The translations under genes were made by a program, and so were the position numbers. A stretch of DNA of 5,706 nucleotides from positions 1 through 5,706 of the forward strand of contig JAEXXY010000364.1 in NCBI GenBank assembly GCA_023451855.1, in the 5' to 3' direction. Numbering within the stretch: the first letter of the stretch is position 1; each line of letters opens with the position of its first letter. This stretch comes from Actinomycetes bacterium (GTDB lineage Bacteria > Actinomycetota > Actinomycetes > Actinomycetales > Dermatophilaceae). The notes under the pieces are model-generated. The model was not told the DNA's origin, searched no databases, and saw nothing but the letters and a program-made list of their open reading frames with translations. This document shows positions 5,298 through 5,706 of the stretch, in pieces.

Positions 5298-5706
5298 ACG
5301 TAGCCCTGGACGTCGACCTTGAGGTAGGCGGCCGCGGAGGTCTTGACCCGGACCGAGCCGTCGAGCCCGACCGGGACGAGGACGGTGTTCGTGACCGTAC
5401 GCCCCGACGTGTACTTGACCGTGGCGTAGGGGGTTTCGCTCGACCCGCTCGGGTAGGCGGTCACATAGCCGCCCGCCGTGGGAGACGTGACGGTCACCGT
5501 GAGGACGGCGGCTCGGACTCCGCTCGCGGGCACCCCCGCCGTGCCGACGACGGGCACGAGGGGCGCCTGGCCCGCGGCGACGCGCCCGGTCGGGTAGCCG
5601 AGGCCGGCCTGGCTGTCGAGGACGCGTGTCGGGCCCAGCGCCACCTGGTCGGCGCCGGCCGGCAGCCAGCCGACGACGTCGACGAGCACGTCGGTCTGGG
5701 CCGTGG
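5288..5706 (-). CDS. C-terminal end of a probable secreted repeat-module protein (5' end outside window)
   Basis: The frame is open to the right edge of the window; 138 residues are visible. A GTG at 5689 is in frame, but coding continues upstream (TAQTD precedes it), so it is internal. The fragment shows the end of one module (TDVLVDVVGWLPAG) and one complete following module of about 120 residues: VALGPTRVLDSQAGLG, a GVPASGVRAAVLTVTVTSP strand region, GGYVTAYPSG, TVTNTVLVPVGLDGSVRVKT, and the closing LKVDVQGYVRW. Modules of this pattern occur in actinobacterial exported and cell-surface proteins, often at the C-terminus after an enzyme or binding domain. The visible part has no cysteine or sortase motif and ends right after the module. 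The overall function cannot be told from this end. The stop lies 7 bp from the stop of the convergent DUF3097 gene. Confidence 0.75.
   Translation of the reverse strand, partial: TAQTDVLVDVVGWLPAGADQVALGPTRVLDSQAGLGYPTGRVAAGQAPLVPVVGTAGVPASGVRAAVLTVTVTSPTAGGYVTAYPSGSSETPYATVKYTSGRTVTNTVLVPVGLDGSVRVKTSAAAYLKVDVQGYVRW

Overview
The window is very GC-rich and its coding is strongly biased to G/C at third codon positions. GTG and TTG starts are used beside ATG. Gene content and order (hrcA-dnaJ-rsmE next to a DUF3097 gene) point to an actinomycete. I think a member of the Micrococcales, perhaps Intrasporangiaceae-like, is plausible, but the family is a guess. There are six protein genes, two of them cut by the window edges. 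I see no rRNA, tRNA, insertion sequence or CRISPR array.

Layout from left to right. (1) Positions 1-972, plus strand: the 3' part of a membrane-anchored protein with a Ser/Thr/Pro-rich linker, a GerMN domain and a Gmad2 domain. (2) Positions 973-1135: a short gap between convergent genes, holding three tandem copies (plus a decayed fourth start) of a 32-bp unit, two of which form strong hairpins. (3) Positions 1136-4182, minus strand: an operon transcribed in the order hrcA, dnaJ (type I, DnaJ2-like), rsmE. (4) Positions 4183-4386: a divergent control region with a perfect CIRCE operator abutting a good -10 box for hrcA, and a probable leaderless promoter on the other strand. (5) Positions 4387-5280, plus strand: a DUF3097 protein. 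(6) Positions 5288-5706, minus strand: the C-terminal end of a probable secreted repeat-module protein, converging on the DUF3097 gene with only 7 bp between the stops.

The core of the window is a heat-shock and protein-quality module. HrcA should bind the CIRCE site and repress its own operon. DnaJ is the Hsp70 co-chaperone, and RsmE methylates 16S rRNA and is carried at the operon's end. From memory, the same hrcA-dnaJ-rsmE order occurs in mycobacteria, where phoH and ybeY follow; here the operon ends after rsmE against a convergent gene. The two flanking surface-type genes look unrelated to this module.

I found no clearly new multi-gene system. The best leads are the 32-bp hairpin repeat array and the degenerate TOPRIM-like motif pattern in the DUF3097 protein.
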